Shown: in pieces, positions 17,959-23,881 of the stretch
Position numbering within the stretch: position 1 is the stretch's first letter
Layout: each line of letters begins with the position of its first letter
IMG/VR virus record: IMGVR_UViG_3300005527_000221
Coordinates: 1-28,740 of that record
Direction: 5' to 3' (one strand)
Length of the DNA stretch: 28,740 nt
From: a virus
Made by a program: the position numbers and the translations under genes
The notes under the pieces: generated by a model
What the model was told of the DNA's origin: nothing
Database searches by the model: none
What the model saw: only the letters and a program-made list of their open reading frames with translations

Positions 17959-19298
17959 TATTTATTCATTAAAACCAAATTATTTATTTGAGCGTCTGAT
18001 CCCTCAAAATCTTTATCACCCAAAGCCTTCTTACCGACTTTAACATTACCTTTCCACTGTTTAGGGTCTTTTGGTGATTTTATATTTTGACCTGCTAATG
18101 TGAAGAAATCACCGGACTGATTTTCTGTTTTACTGAATATTAACACAATACCTTTTGGTTTTTGTGACATTCTAACAAAAAAATTACCGTTCTTTAAACC
18201 ATCTTGTATTTGTTTCTTTAGTTGTTTATTAAAGAAACCATCATCTTCTTCTTTAAATTTTAATTCTGCCTTACATTTTACATATTCATCAGTAGGAATC
18301 TTATCTACTGAACCTCCTGATGTGTCAGAATCATCTTCTTTTGGGTATAAATCACCTAATATACCTATTTTTAAAATTTTAATTTTTTCTATCGGAGTAG
18401 ATTGTTCATCTTGTTCTGTAATTAAAAGACTTTTAGATATATCATCTATTATAGACTCTACTGTATTTATTTTATTTTGTAACTTTTTATTACTATTAAA
18501 AATGAACTTAAAAAATCCTGCTAAATCATTATATAGACCTATTTGTTTATTATCCTCTTTTTTAGTTGAAATGTCTATTTTAGATGTTATATTACTTTTT
18601 TTGATAGTAATTTCACCACCTTTACCGTCACCGATAACATAGTTATCACCATCTATTTTTGAAATCGTACCAGAACCTAATTTACCATCATTTGTCTTAA
18701 AATTAACCTTATCACCTACTTTATAATTTTCTGAACCTTTTTTATCACCGCCTTCTTGGTTGGTATTAGAGATATTACCGATTATTTTTACGTCAAAAAT
18801 AGAATTAGTTTGTAGACCCCTTAATGATAACTTTTCTTTATATTTAGCCCAAAAACCTTTTTTAGCTAAGAAAGGTCTTTTAATAGAATCCTGAGAAAAT
18901 ATTATACTACCATTATTAAAATTTAAAACTATAGTATTATTTTGTTTAGATAATTCTTTATTATAAGTGGCTTTACCAGAAAATTTTTCACCATTTTCTT
19001 TCATAAAAGAAAAATCAAATGGTTGGGTATAACTTTTTAATAATTCTTCAGTATATATACCCTGTATTTTCATATAAGACCTTAGGTCATAAGCGGGTAT
19101 ACCTAACTTACTAAAGTTTTGTTCTATTTTATCTCTAAGATATTCTGAACGTGCTTCAGCTGAACCAGCATCGTCACCACCTAAATTTTTTATAACTCTT
19201 GTAGGATCAGAAGGTTCAGAAGCGTAAGGGTTCAATGGATTGTATTTTCCGCCAGTAACATCAACTTCTTTAATAATATCTTTAACCTTTATTATCAT
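17958..19298 (-). CDS. Putative tail-associated protein with SH3-like segment
   Basis: This 446-residue protein is not assigned to a family. The N-terminus IIKVKDIIKEVDV resembles the short basic-hydrophobic motif of several neighbours. Residues about 192-236 (VGDKVNFKTNDGKLGSGTIS, DGDNYVIGDGKGGEITIKKS) look like a small SH3-like or KOW-like barrel. Residues 254-265 (GLYNDLAGFFKF) are repeated almost exactly in the large protein at 26066-28585. The C-terminal third contains FFVRMSQKPKGIVLIFSK. The gene starts 12 bases after a good late-promoter-like motif and overlaps the tape measure gene by one base. The context suggests a tail assembly or virion protein made together with the tape measure. 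Confidence 0.75.
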   Translation of the reverse strand: MIIKVKDIIKEVDVTGGKYNPLNPYASEPSDPTRVIKNLGGDDAGSAEARSEYLRDKIEQNFSKLGIPAYDLRSYMKIQGIYTEELLKSYTQPFDFSFMKENGEKFSGKATYNKELSKQNNTIVLNFNNGSIIFSQDSIKRPFLAKKGFWAKYKEKLSLRGLQTNSIFDVKIIGNISNTNQEGGDKKGSENYKVGDKVNFKTNDGKLGSGTISKIDGDNYVIGDGKGGEITIKKSNITSKIDISTKKEDNKQIGLYNDLAGFFKFIFNSNKKLQNKINTVESIIDDISKSLLITEQDEQSTPIEKIKILKIGILGDLYPKEDDSDTSGGSVDKIPTDEYVKCKAELKFKEEDDGFFNKQLKKQIQDGLKNGNFFVRMSQKPKGIVLIFSKTENQSGDFFTLAGQNIKSPKDPKQWKGNVKVGKKALGDKDFEGSDAQINNLVLMNK

Positions 19299-19308
19299 TA
19301 TAGTTTAT

Positions 19309-19320
19309 ATTATAAATATC
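19309..19320 (-). promoter_or_regulatory. Putative phage late promoter motif
   Basis: The minus strand reads GATATTTATAAT exactly, 10-12 bases before the ATG at 19298 and directly after the terminator of the preceding gene. This is the cleanest terminator-promoter junction in the window and marks a new transcript that includes the tape measure gene. Confidence 0.6.
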
Positions 19321-19325
19321 ACATA

Positions 19326-19353
19326 AATAAAAAATGGGACTATTAGCCCCATT
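19326..19353 (-). terminator. Rho-independent terminator
   Basis: The minus strand forms ATGGGGCTAATAGTCCCAT (stem with one mismatch) followed by TTTTTATTTA. It starts at the stop of the small ORF after the gp26-like gene. Confidence 0.7.
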
Positions 19354-19608
19354 TTATCTTTTAGATTTGTTTTTAATTTTTTCATATTCCTGTTTTTGTT
19401 CCTCTAGTTCTTTTTGCCATAAATCCAGAAAAATCCTTCTTTCCCATACTGGCATATTTTGAACAGATTCGTAAGAAAATCTCATATGTTTTACCATATA
19501 ATATATTTCCCTACGTAAACTTAAACTATATTCTGACGTTAGGCCAAAAAAAGTTGAGTCCGATGGTAATTGGAGCTTGAAATGTACCAGTCGGCCCCTC
19601 CACCTCAA
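19354..19608 (-). CDS. Small tail assembly ORF overlapping the gp26-like gene
   Basis: The open frame gives 84 residues, but the first about 20 (MRWRGRLVHFKL...) overlap the gp26-like gene out of frame and look non-coding. From about residue 25 the sequence is convincing: LRREIYYMVKHMRFSYESVQ, NMPVWERRIFLDLW, then a charged helix. It resembles small proteins found after gp26-like genes in other T4-like phages. No ATG lies between the end of gp26 and the REIYY segment; the first usable ATG (19497, MVKHMRF) would cut into it. Either translation starts at 19497 (47 residues), or the segment is joined to the gp26-like protein by slippage on the seven-T run at 19546-19552. The frame is +1 relative to gp26. 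Confidence 0.6.
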   Translation of the reverse strand: MRWRGRLVHFKLQLPSDSTFFGLTSEYSLSLRREIYYMVKHMRFSYESVQNMPVWERRIFLDLWQKELEEQKQEYEKIKNKSKR

Positions 19609-20302
19609 CCGACATGTCTATTCCTGGTTCAATTTTATCTGAATATTCTCTAAACTTAAGTGAATCGTAAGCTGGCATTACATTTATAAATTGTTGTATA
19701 AAGTTTATATCTCTATTACCATCAACTTCTTTAATTTGTGTTTGTAATCTATAAGTTAATGTATTTGATATTTGTGACTTAGTGGCTTTTTCATATTTTT
19801 CAGTTTTTGAAGCAATGCTTTTTTCATCACCCACTGTTAAAAGTTTAAACTTAATCATTTTCTTACTTCTAGGTAATTCAAAAGAAAATTCACCGTTTTC
19901 ATCAGGTTCTATACCATCAAGTAAGGGCTTAGACTTTAATTGACTTAAATCGACCTCATACTCAAATTCAACACCACTATTAGGATCAGTTAATTTAACA
20001 GGATAAATTTCACCATACCCTGTAGCTCGTAACCAAATCATAATAGCATTTCTATCACCCACCAATAATTGTTCAAAAGGTACTGGTGCTTCTTTTATTT
20101 TCCTTTCCATTAAAACATCAATAACTTTACCACTCTTAATTAAATTAGGTGATGTTAAGATGTTTTCATCCATAGCTGTCATATATTCAACTTTTACATT
20201 TCCATTTTGACCTGGATATAATAAACCTTTTGATGGCAAAGGTATAACATCGAATGGTGTTTGAAATTGAATCTCTTGTGTTTGTTGTTTTACATTTGAC
20301 AT
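19526..20302 (-). CDS. gp26-like baseplate hub or tail assembly chaperone
   Basis: This 258-residue protein matches the pattern of T4 gp26-like proteins: FDVIPLPSKGLLYPGQNG near the start, then VEYMTAMDENILTSPNLIK, then LLVGDRNAIMIWLRATGYGE. A short domain (YPVKLTDPNSGVEFEYEVD) stands where relatives often have a CxxC zinc ribbon; here the cysteines are missing. The helix KFKLLTVGDEKSI and the end IGLNFFWPNVRI agree with the family. T4 gp26 takes part in hub assembly; related proteins before tape measure genes act as tail assembly chaperones. The start ATG at 20302 is followed by a natural N-terminus and preceded by an A-rich leader. Its promoter is unclear: CTATTTATTAATA about 80 bases upstream is only a weak version of the late motif. 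Confidence 0.75.
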   Translation of the reverse strand: MSNVKQQTQEIQFQTPFDVIPLPSKGLLYPGQNGNVKVEYMTAMDENILTSPNLIKSGKVIDVLMERKIKEAPVPFEQLLVGDRNAIMIWLRATGYGEIYPVKLTDPNSGVEFEYEVDLSQLKSKPLLDGIEPDENGEFSFELPRSKKMIKFKLLTVGDEKSIASKTEKYEKATKSQISNTLTYRLQTQIKEVDGNRDINFIQQFINVMPAYDSLKFREYSDKIEPGIDMSVEVEGPTGTFQAPITIGLNFFWPNVRI

Positions 20303-20412
20303 GTTTAAAACTTTTTTTTAAATTTGTTATTCAGACTAATAATAAAACCTTGTTTTAATATGTAAAGGTTTATTAATAAATAGATTTAATTCACATTTTT
20401 ATTAAAATTAGT

Positions 20413-20443
20413 TTTGCCAATAATGATTAAATTAGTAAGTTTG
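20413..20443 (+). promoter_or_regulatory. Host-type (Bacteroidota) promoter of the peptidase gene
   Basis: TTTG at 20413-20416 and TAAGTTTG at 20436-20443 are 19 bases apart, a full match to the Bacteroidota housekeeping promoter (TTTG at -33, TAnnTTTG at -7). The predicted start of transcription is near 20450, about 15 bases before the ATG. It lies in the 162-base gap between the divergent gp26-like and peptidase genes. Confidence 0.75.
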
Positions 20444-20464
20444 TAATAACAAATAGAATCAAAG

Positions 20465-21457
20465 ATGAAAATGACACAAGAAAAACTCAATCGTTTAAAA
20501 GAAGTACTATCAGTACCTACTCATTCTAGAAATGAGAAGTTAATGATTGAGTATCTTCAGAAAGTTCTAACAGAAAAAGGTATAGAACATTATACAGACA
20601 CACACGGTAATATTTACGCAACCAAAGGTAAAGCTGAATGGTACCCATGTTTTATTTCACATACTGATACTGTGCACAGAGTTAACTTAAACCTAAAAGT
20701 GGTTGAAGAAGTTAAGGACGGTAAACAAATACTTAGAGGTATTGATGGTAAGACCAAACAACCGTCAGGTATCGGTGGTGATGACAAGTGTGGGGTGTTT
20801 CTATGTTTAGAGATGTTAGACACATTAGAAAACGTTAAGGCAGCTTTCTTTGTATCTGAAGAAATAGGGTGTCAAGGTAGTAAGTACGCTGACCCTGAAT
20901 TCTTTAAGAATGTTGGTTATGGTATTCAATACGACTCACCTGAAGGTAATTCCATGAGTTTAACACTTATGGGACGTTACTTATTTAATCAAGAAAGTGA
21001 ATTCGCTAACAAGGTTACGGGTTTAATTACAGAAGCTGGAATTGATGATTGGGCATACCACCCTTACACTGACGCTTGGCAAATTGTTGGGAAATTTGAT
21101 ATAGCTTGTCTTAACTTAGCGGCCGGCTATTATCGTTATCATACTGACCATGAATATGTTATTATCGACGATGTCCAAAACGGTTTTGAATTAGGTCTTA
21201 AATTAATATCTGAATTGGGTGAAGAAAAATATGAAAATCGTAAACAAGAAAAAACCTATTCTTTTAGTAACTCAAACAATAGAGGTTTATTAAATGAAGA
21301 AAAAAAAAGTGATTTTTTTAATGACTTAGATGATGACGATGATTTTGATTTATTATTCAATAATGGAGAGTTTCTAGGATCAGATAGAAGTAATAAAAAT
21401 CCTTATTATAACGGTGGTAATTATGATGATAAATCCAAATACGATTTTGATTGGTAA
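20465..21457 (+). CDS. M20-like zinc metallopeptidase
   Basis: This 330-residue protein has the metal-ligand series of M20/M28-clan di-zinc exopeptidases (peptidase T-like): H66 and D68 in ISHTDTVHR, D106/D107 in GIGGDDKCG, E132/E133 in VSEEIGCQGS, D157 in YDSPEG, and H226/H229 in RYHTDHEY. It probably cleaves small peptides or related amides in the cytoplasm; no signal peptide is visible. After about residue 245 a disordered, acidic and asparagine-rich tail follows (NDLDDDDDFDLLF), not typical of the family. It is one of only two plus-strand genes here, has a strong host-type promoter and its own terminator, so it is probably expressed early or independently of the late genes. Its role for the phage is unknown; it may supply amino acids or alter a host peptide. 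Confidence 0.85.
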   Translation: MKMTQEKLNRLKEVLSVPTHSRNEKLMIEYLQKVLTEKGIEHYTDTHGNIYATKGKAEWYPCFISHTDTVHRVNLNLKVVEEVKDGKQILRGIDGKTKQPSGIGGDDKCGVFLCLEMLDTLENVKAAFFVSEEIGCQGSKYADPEFFKNVGYGIQYDSPEGNSMSLTLMGRYLFNQESEFANKVTGLITEAGIDDWAYHPYTDAWQIVGKFDIACLNLAAGYYRYHTDHEYVIIDDVQNGFELGLKLISELGEEKYENRKQEKTYSFSNSNNRGLLNEEKKSDFFNDLDDDDDFDLLFNNGEFLGSDRSNKNPYYNGGNYDDKSKYDFDW

Positions 21458-21460
21458 AAA

Positions 21461-21485
21461 TGGGGACTTAACGGTCCCTTTTTTT
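21461..21485. terminator. Bidirectional terminator between convergent genes
   Basis: GGGAC TTAACG GTCCC forms a stem with T-runs on both sides: seven T on the plus strand and CCCCATTTTT on the minus strand. It ends both the peptidase gene (plus) and the gene at 21487 (minus). Confidence 0.8.
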
Positions 21486-21486
21486 G

Positions 21487-21963
21487 TTAATCAGGTTCTT
21501 TTAATCTAACTTCATATTCAACACCACCTTCATCAAAATAAGAAATTTCAACACTTTCAAGATAAGCTGGAACATCAGAACCAGCAACAAAATCTGACAT
21601 GTCTTTAGATGTACCATAGGCGTCTTCGTCATCATAAGACCCCAAAGCCAAATCAATACTTTTGGCTAATACCGACACATCTTTCCATATACTATAACCA
21701 CGAGAATCCAATAGAACCAAATAAAATTTACAAACATTAACAAAAGTTTCAAATTCTTTTGGATCTTCAGAATGAAAAACAAATTCTTCCCTAAGATATG
21801 TATCAGCATATTCCCACTCTGTTTTCATAACAAAAAGATTACTTTTTTGTGGTTTGTTTAAGGGTTCTTTGACAATTTCAAAAGGCAGAGTTTCATTATT
21901 AATGAACTCATTAGCCCATTCAAAATCAGATTCTCTTAGTATTTTTTTTATTAATGTTTTCAT
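21487..21963 (-). CDS. Protein of unknown function with shared N-terminal motif
   Basis: This 158-residue acidic protein begins MKTLIKKILRES, almost the same as the start of its upstream neighbour (MKDLIRKILKEN), although the rest differs. The body includes FETFVNVCKFYLVLLDSRGY and an acidic stretch DDEDAYGTSKD, and ends YFDEGGVEYEVRLKEPD. No enzyme motif is visible. Its ATG lies 38 bases inside the end of the upstream gene, so the N-terminal motif is encoded over the other protein's C-terminus in another frame. The two are probably translated together. The stop lies directly beside a bidirectional terminator. Confidence 0.75.
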   Translation of the reverse strand: MKTLIKKILRESDFEWANEFINNETLPFEIVKEPLNKPQKSNLFVMKTEWEYADTYLREEFVFHSEDPKEFETFVNVCKFYLVLLDSRGYSIWKDVSVLAKSIDLALGSYDDEDAYGTSKDMSDFVAGSDVPAYLESVEISYFDEGGVEYEVRLKEPD

Positions 21964-22408
21964 TTAATTGACTTTCTAATTCTTCTATTCTAGATTTTAA
22001 TTCTTCTATTTCGGATTCACTTTCTTCTTTACCCCTTTCATAACCTTCTTCCCTCGCTTCCTCAACTTCTTCTTCATGAGTTTCATACCATATATAATCA
22101 TCACAACAACCATCACAAGTACAATTATCCATACCAGAATCATAACCATCACGATGTCCGTTATCGTGAACTTCTTGAAATTGATCGTACAATATTTCAG
22201 CCATACTTAATAATTGTTTAGGGTCGTATACACCAAAATCTTTCAATTCATCAAAAACATCTTCCAAATCAGCACCAAAATCCATTTCAATTTGACGCCA
22301 TTTTTCATAAACAATTTTTTTTCCTTGTTCTATTGAATGTTCGTCAGCCTCAACCCAACCAAACTCATCTTCGTTTTCTTTTAATATTTTACGAATTAAA
22401 TCTTTCAT
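21926..22408 (-). CDS. Coiled-coil protein with a cysteine cluster
   Basis: This 160-residue protein starts MKDLIRKILKEN, has an acidic helical middle (residues 40-80), then a cluster C96, C98, C101, C102 (CxCxxCC) flanked by histidines H81, H85 and H111 that could bind a metal. Residues about 112-150 form a strongly charged coiled coil (EEVEEAREEGYERGKEESE and so on). The family is not recognised. A late-promoter-like motif ends only four bases before the ATG, so the mRNA may be leaderless or nearly so. The gene overlaps the next one by 38 bases. Confidence 0.75.
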   Translation of the reverse strand: MKDLIRKILKENEDEFGWVEADEHSIEQGKKIVYEKWRQIEMDFGADLEDVFDELKDFGVYDPKQLLSMAEILYDQFQEVHDNGHRDGYDSGMDNCTCDGCCDDYIWYETHEEEVEEAREEGYERGKEESESEIEELKSRIEELESQLNENINKKNTKRI

Positions 22409-22411
22409 ATC

Positions 22412-22467
22412 ATATAAATATCTTTTTTATTGAAAAAATTTTGCCATTAATTAAAAGATATTTATAT
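22412..22467. repeat. Perfect 15-bp inverted repeat around divergent promoters
   Basis: The left arm ATATAAATATCTTTT (22412-22426) and the right arm AAAAGATATTTATAT (22453-22467) are exact reverse complements, separated by 26 bases. Each arm contains the late-promoter-like motif, pointing outwards: left towards the gene at 22408, right towards the small RNA. Confidence 0.85.
22413..22422 (-). promoter_or_regulatory. Putative phage late promoter motif
   Basis: The minus strand reads GATATTTATA followed by TGAT and the ATG at 22408. The spacing of four bases is the shortest of all copies. If this is a promoter, the transcript would start at or very near the start codon. Confidence 0.5.
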
Positions 22468-22470
22468 TTG
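22440..22470 (+). promoter_or_regulatory. Host-type (Bacteroidota) promoter of a small RNA
   Basis: TTTG at 22440-22443 and TATATTTG at 22463-22470 are 19 bases apart, the same layout as the peptidase promoter. Even the bases after the -33 element agree (TTTTGCCATTAAT against TTTTGCCAATAAT). It points into a gap with no protein gene on the plus strand. The -7 element overlaps the right arm of the inverted repeat. Confidence 0.65.
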
Positions 22471-22475
22471 TATTG

Positions 22476-22619
22476 TTAAAGAAACAGGGTTGAATTGGTT
22501 AGTCCCTTGAACCTAATCAACGTAATGACACGAAACGTCAAGGTGAAACTCCTCAATCATTAACGGATATTAATGGTGAAAAATAAAAACCCCACAGTCA
22601 GAATACTAGTGGGGTTTTT
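22476..22619 (+). ncRNA. Putative structured small RNA of about 145 nt
   Basis: The stretch lies between a host-type promoter and a strong terminator on the plus strand, opposite to all nearby genes, and has no convincing reading frame. Several helices can be drawn: GTTGA (22489-22493) with TCAAC (22517-22521) enclosing GGTT (22497-22500) with AACC (22510-22513); TGAC with GTCA (22526-22540); and CATTAA with TTAATG (22558-22575, extendable to eight pairs). CCTTG in the first loop (22505-22509) can also pair with CAAGG (22539-22543), which would compete with the second hairpin or form a pseudoknot. I recognise no known RNA family. It could be a regulatory RNA or a leader cut short by the terminator. 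Confidence 0.55.
22585..22619. terminator. Bidirectional terminator
   Basis: AAAAACCCCAC and GTGGGGTTTTT form a perfect 11-bp stem with a 13-base loop, followed by T-rich sequence on both strands. It ends the putative small RNA (plus) and the gene at 22622 (minus), whose stop lies two bases away. Confidence 0.88.
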
Positions 22620-22621
22620 AA

Positions 22622-23026
22622 TTATACAAATATTTGTAATTGTCCTCGACCTATATCGAAATCTTGTTTATTCATGACAGTGATGACACTAAGAACCCAA
22701 TCATAAGGATTTTTCATTTTTGGTTCTATTATAACATTTAAATATGGTGAATTTTTTTGTGAAACAATAAAACGTACATTGTCTTGAATTTGTTCCATTG
22801 CTATATTAAAACTTATATCGTTTTTAGCCCATTCAATAAGATCTTTTATATTACTATCATATATTCTTTCACCACCAGCTTTGCCAACATGTCTCCACTT
22901 TCTGTCTTGACCATGTTCACTTCTCTCGTCATGTCTTAAATCAAAATTAATTATGAGGTTAGCGGTTATCTGAGCTATCTTTTTCTCTAGAATAAGTTGT
23001 TCCTTAATTATATGTTTAATATTCAT
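22622..23026 (-). CDS. Small protein of unknown function
   Basis: This 134-residue protein starts MNIKHIIKEQLILEKK, a variant of the motif shared with neighbours. The next part, FDLRHDERSEHGQDRKWRHVG, is rich in H, D, E and R, and the second half looks like a small antiparallel sheet (NVRFIVSQKNSPYLNVIIEP, WVLSVITVM). This order resembles small RelE- or DUF4258-like folds, but the evidence is weak and no catalytic set can be named. It starts nine bases after the upstream gene's stop and ends at a strong terminator. Confidence 0.7.
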   Translation of the reverse strand: MNIKHIIKEQLILEKKIAQITANLIINFDLRHDERSEHGQDRKWRHVGKAGGERIYDSNIKDLIEWAKNDISFNIAMEQIQDNVRFIVSQKNSPYLNVIIEPKMKNPYDWVLSVITVMNKQDFDIGRGQLQIFV

Positions 23027-23034
23027 ATGAAATA

Positions 23035-23415
23035 TTATTTTGGACTATTAGGTTTTATTATATTTTCAGGTTGACGATTGGTATTTACAACAGTATTTGG
23101 ATTATAAATATCTCGTTGAACATTCATAAAAATTCCTTGAACCTTACCATCAACTTGATTTAATTGAATTGAAATTGTTTTTAAATCTTGATCCTTTATT
23201 GACCTAATTTCATCCTTCAAAGTTTCTATTTGGTCATAATTGGATTTATTATAAGCCTCAACCTTATTACTTATGTCAGACCAAAGATAAAAAAGCCCAG
23301 ACCCCAAAATACCTAATAATGTTAATAAAGTTTTTAAATTTATTTGAATTACGGTATTGGGACCAATTTTTTGGGGACCGATATTTACCTCATTATCTTG
23401 TATATTATTTGACAT
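23035..23415 (-). CDS. One-helix membrane protein with coiled coil (holin- or spanin-like?)
   Basis: This 126-residue protein has a hydrophilic N-terminus, one membrane segment at about residues 28-45 (LLTLLGILGSGLFYLW), then a coiled coil to about residue 95 (DQIETLKDEIRSIKDQ and following heptads) and a proline- and asparagine-rich tail. This layout fits some phage lysis proteins (holin or inner-membrane spanin) but is not specific. It lies two bases after the gene for a secreted protein, which suggests a functional pair at the cell envelope. Confidence 0.7.
   Translation of the reverse strand: MSNNIQDNEVNIGPQKIGPNTVIQINLKTLLTLLGILGSGLFYLWSDISNKVEAYNKSNYDQIETLKDEIRSIKDQDLKTISIQLNQVDGKVQGIFMNVQRDIYNPNTVVNTNRQPENIIKPNSPK
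23101..23112 (-). promoter_or_regulatory. Intragenic exact copy of the late-promoter motif
   Basis: The minus strand reads GATATTTATAAT exactly, inside the 3' part of the membrane protein gene and 74 bases before the ATG at 23026. It may give extra transcription of that downstream gene. Confidence 0.35.
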
Positions 23416-23417
23416 TT

Positions 23418-23846
23418 TTAATAATTTGTTGGTTCCATTTTACCCACCGAAATGGTTAATTTTAAATAGGGGTTGGGGTGATACAATGTATAAACTAAAC
23501 TTGTACTACCGACAGTTATCCAAAAAGGGTAAAAATTTAATGGTAATAAATATTTGTTTAATTTATCATCATAATAGTAGACATATATGTTTGGAATATA
23601 AGTTCTAGAAACTTGGCAATTAACAAAATAAGAATTTGTGGCAAAATATATTTCATATATATAATTACCGTAAATATTGGGCTGGTTACTTCTAATCACG
23701 GTACAATAAGCATTGCCCACACCACAAATAGGGTTACCAGAAACTTTCCAAGTATTATATTCTTTGGTCGTAAAAATATAATTTGTTTGACATAAAGAAG
23801 TTAAACAAATAAAGAAAAATAAAAAAGTTAATATAAATTTTTTCAT
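23418..23846 (-). CDS. Secreted protein of unknown function
   Basis: This 142-residue protein has a clear Sec signal peptide: basic MKK, a long hydrophobic core (FILTFLFFFICLTSL) and a probable cut near CQ-TNY. The -1 residue does not fit a lipobox, so a lipoprotein is unlikely. The mature part is tyrosine- and asparagine-rich with cysteines that could form disulfides (CGVGNAYC and VNCQVS), and looks beta-rich. It would act in the periplasm or outside the cell. It sits between the homing endonuclease and the membrane protein gene. Possible roles are lysis, blocking superinfection or changing the host surface; the sequence does not decide. Confidence 0.78.
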   Translation of the reverse strand: MKKFILTFLFFFICLTSLCQTNYIFTTKEYNTWKVSGNPICGVGNAYCTVIRSNQPNIYGNYIYEIYFATNSYFVNCQVSRTYIPNIYVYYYDDKLNKYLLPLNFYPFWITVGSTSLVYTLYHPNPYLKLTISVGKMEPTNY

Positions 23847-23868
23847 TTCGTTAGAAATATATCTATTT

Positions 23869-23879
23869 GATAAATATTC
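23869..23879 (-). promoter_or_regulatory. Variant of the late-promoter motif
   Basis: The minus strand reads GAATATTTATC, 22 bases before the ATG of the secreted protein. It differs from GATATTTATA by one inserted A and the last base. The position after the homing endonuclease stop fits a promoter, but the match is weak. Confidence 0.25.
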
Positions 23880-23881
23880 TT

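Noticed and set aside
22530-22540. CGAAAC segment reminiscent of the hammerhead ribozyme core
   Set aside because: No CTGATGA core element is present nearby on either strand.
22525-22563. 12-residue reading frame (MTRNVKVKLLNH) in the putative small RNA
   Set aside because: Too short, no ribosome binding site, and it crosses the drawn helices; it looks like chance.
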